From Azorhizobium oxalatiphilum (GTDB lineage Bacteria; Pseudomonadota; Alphaproteobacteria; Rhizobiales; Xanthobacteraceae): a stretch of DNA of 54,258 nucleotides. The notes beneath the pieces are model-generated. The model saw only the letters and a list, made by a program, of their open reading frames with translations. It made no database searches and was not told the origin of the DNA. This document shows positions 54,046 through 54,258 of the stretch, in pieces (position 1 is the first letter of the stretch; each line of letters opens with the position of its first letter). The stretch is taken from assembly GCF_014635325.1 (NCBI RefSeq), contig NZ_BMCT01000015.1:1-54258 (forward strand), read 5' to 3'. Both the position numbers and the translations under genes were made by a program.

Positions 54046-54258
54046 ATGAATCGAGCTGATCAGTCGAACGGATTTGTTCTTGCGCTCGCCGCGGAGATTG
54101 TTGCTTCATACGTCAGCAACAACTCGATCGCGCAAGACCAACTGGCAGGGCTCATTAGCGCAGTACATGCCAGCTTGAACGCAGCCAATCAGCCTGCGCC
54201 CCAAATTGTTGCCGCCGAGCTTAAGCCAGCAGTCCCGATTAAGAAATCCGTCACCCCG
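54046..54258 (+). CDS. mucR: Ros/MucR-family transcriptional regulator, N-terminal part
   Basis: The first 71 codons are in the window; the gene runs off the right edge. The N-terminus reads LALAAEIVASYVSNNSI, then LAGLISAVHASL, and at the edge KPAVPIKKSVTP, the conserved oligomerisation and linker region of MucR/Ros proteins. The zinc-finger DNA-binding domain would lie beyond the edge. MucR proteins repress exopolysaccharide, motility and cell-cycle genes in rhizobia and relatives and bind AT-rich DNA. AAGAAGG precedes the ATG at good spacing. Confidence 0.92.
   Translation, partial: MNRADQSNGFVLALAAEIVASYVSNNSIAQDQLAGLISAVHASLNAANQPAPQIVAAELKPAVPIKKSVTP

Overview
The window looks like chromosomal DNA from a GC-rich alphaproteobacterium, most likely of the order Hyphomicrobiales (a Xanthobacteraceae-like genome is my guess). 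Clues are a Ros/MucR-type regulator at the right edge, FixJ-type response regulators, a selenocysteine formate dehydrogenase, and repeated promoter motifs of the EcfG general-stress type. No tRNA, rRNA, CRISPR array or intact transposase was recognised.

Left part (1-17 kb): a minus-strand respiratory formate dehydrogenase operon (fdnG, with an in-frame UGA-selenocysteine codon and SECIS hairpin, then the start of the iron-sulfur subunit) is divergent from a signalling locus. That locus holds a stand-alone receiver, two giant tandem sensor proteins (kinase-like + AAA ATPase + GAF + PAS + histidine kinase; about 1850 residues each), a second stand-alone receiver and a FixJ/NarL-type DNA-binding regulator. 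The kinase-like domains are catalytically degraded, the second one severely.

Middle part (17-36 kb): an unrecognised two-gene minus-strand module (775-residue soluble protein plus a 376-residue four-helix membrane protein) lies beside a relic of a tyrosine-recombinase C-terminus, which suggests a small acquired island. It is followed by a MalT/LAL-type LuxR regulator and two very large autotransporters with homologous beta-barrels. The first autotransporter has a passenger of mosaic base composition.

36-43 kb: the most interesting locus. A canonical TPP (thiamine pyrophosphate) riboswitch precedes a tightly packed minus-strand operon encoding a LuxE-like acyl-protein synthetase, a LuxC-like acyl-CoA/acyl-enzyme reductase, an ABC importer (ATPase, permease, NMT1/ThiY-like binding protein) and a short-chain dehydrogenase. 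Together these could import a carboxylated thiamine-related compound and reduce the carboxylate to an aldehyde and then an alcohol. This is a plausible salvage route for oxidised thiamine fragments.

43-54 kb: an orphan gene, an MgtC-family membrane protein, a decayed FAD-linked oxidase, and a stress cluster: katE, an SDR oxidoreductase, an HVA1-family protein, a broken flavodoxin-like gene, DUF2934, a PfpI/DJ-1 protein, a PNPOx-like protein, a PepSY-like secreted protein, a glycine-zipper stress protein and an ElaB/YqjD-type protein. Seven transcription units here each have a GGAAC-N16/17-CGTT or near-match 24-74 bases upstream of the start codon, in the correct orientation, which suggests a common general-stress regulon. 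The window ends inside a mucR-like gene.
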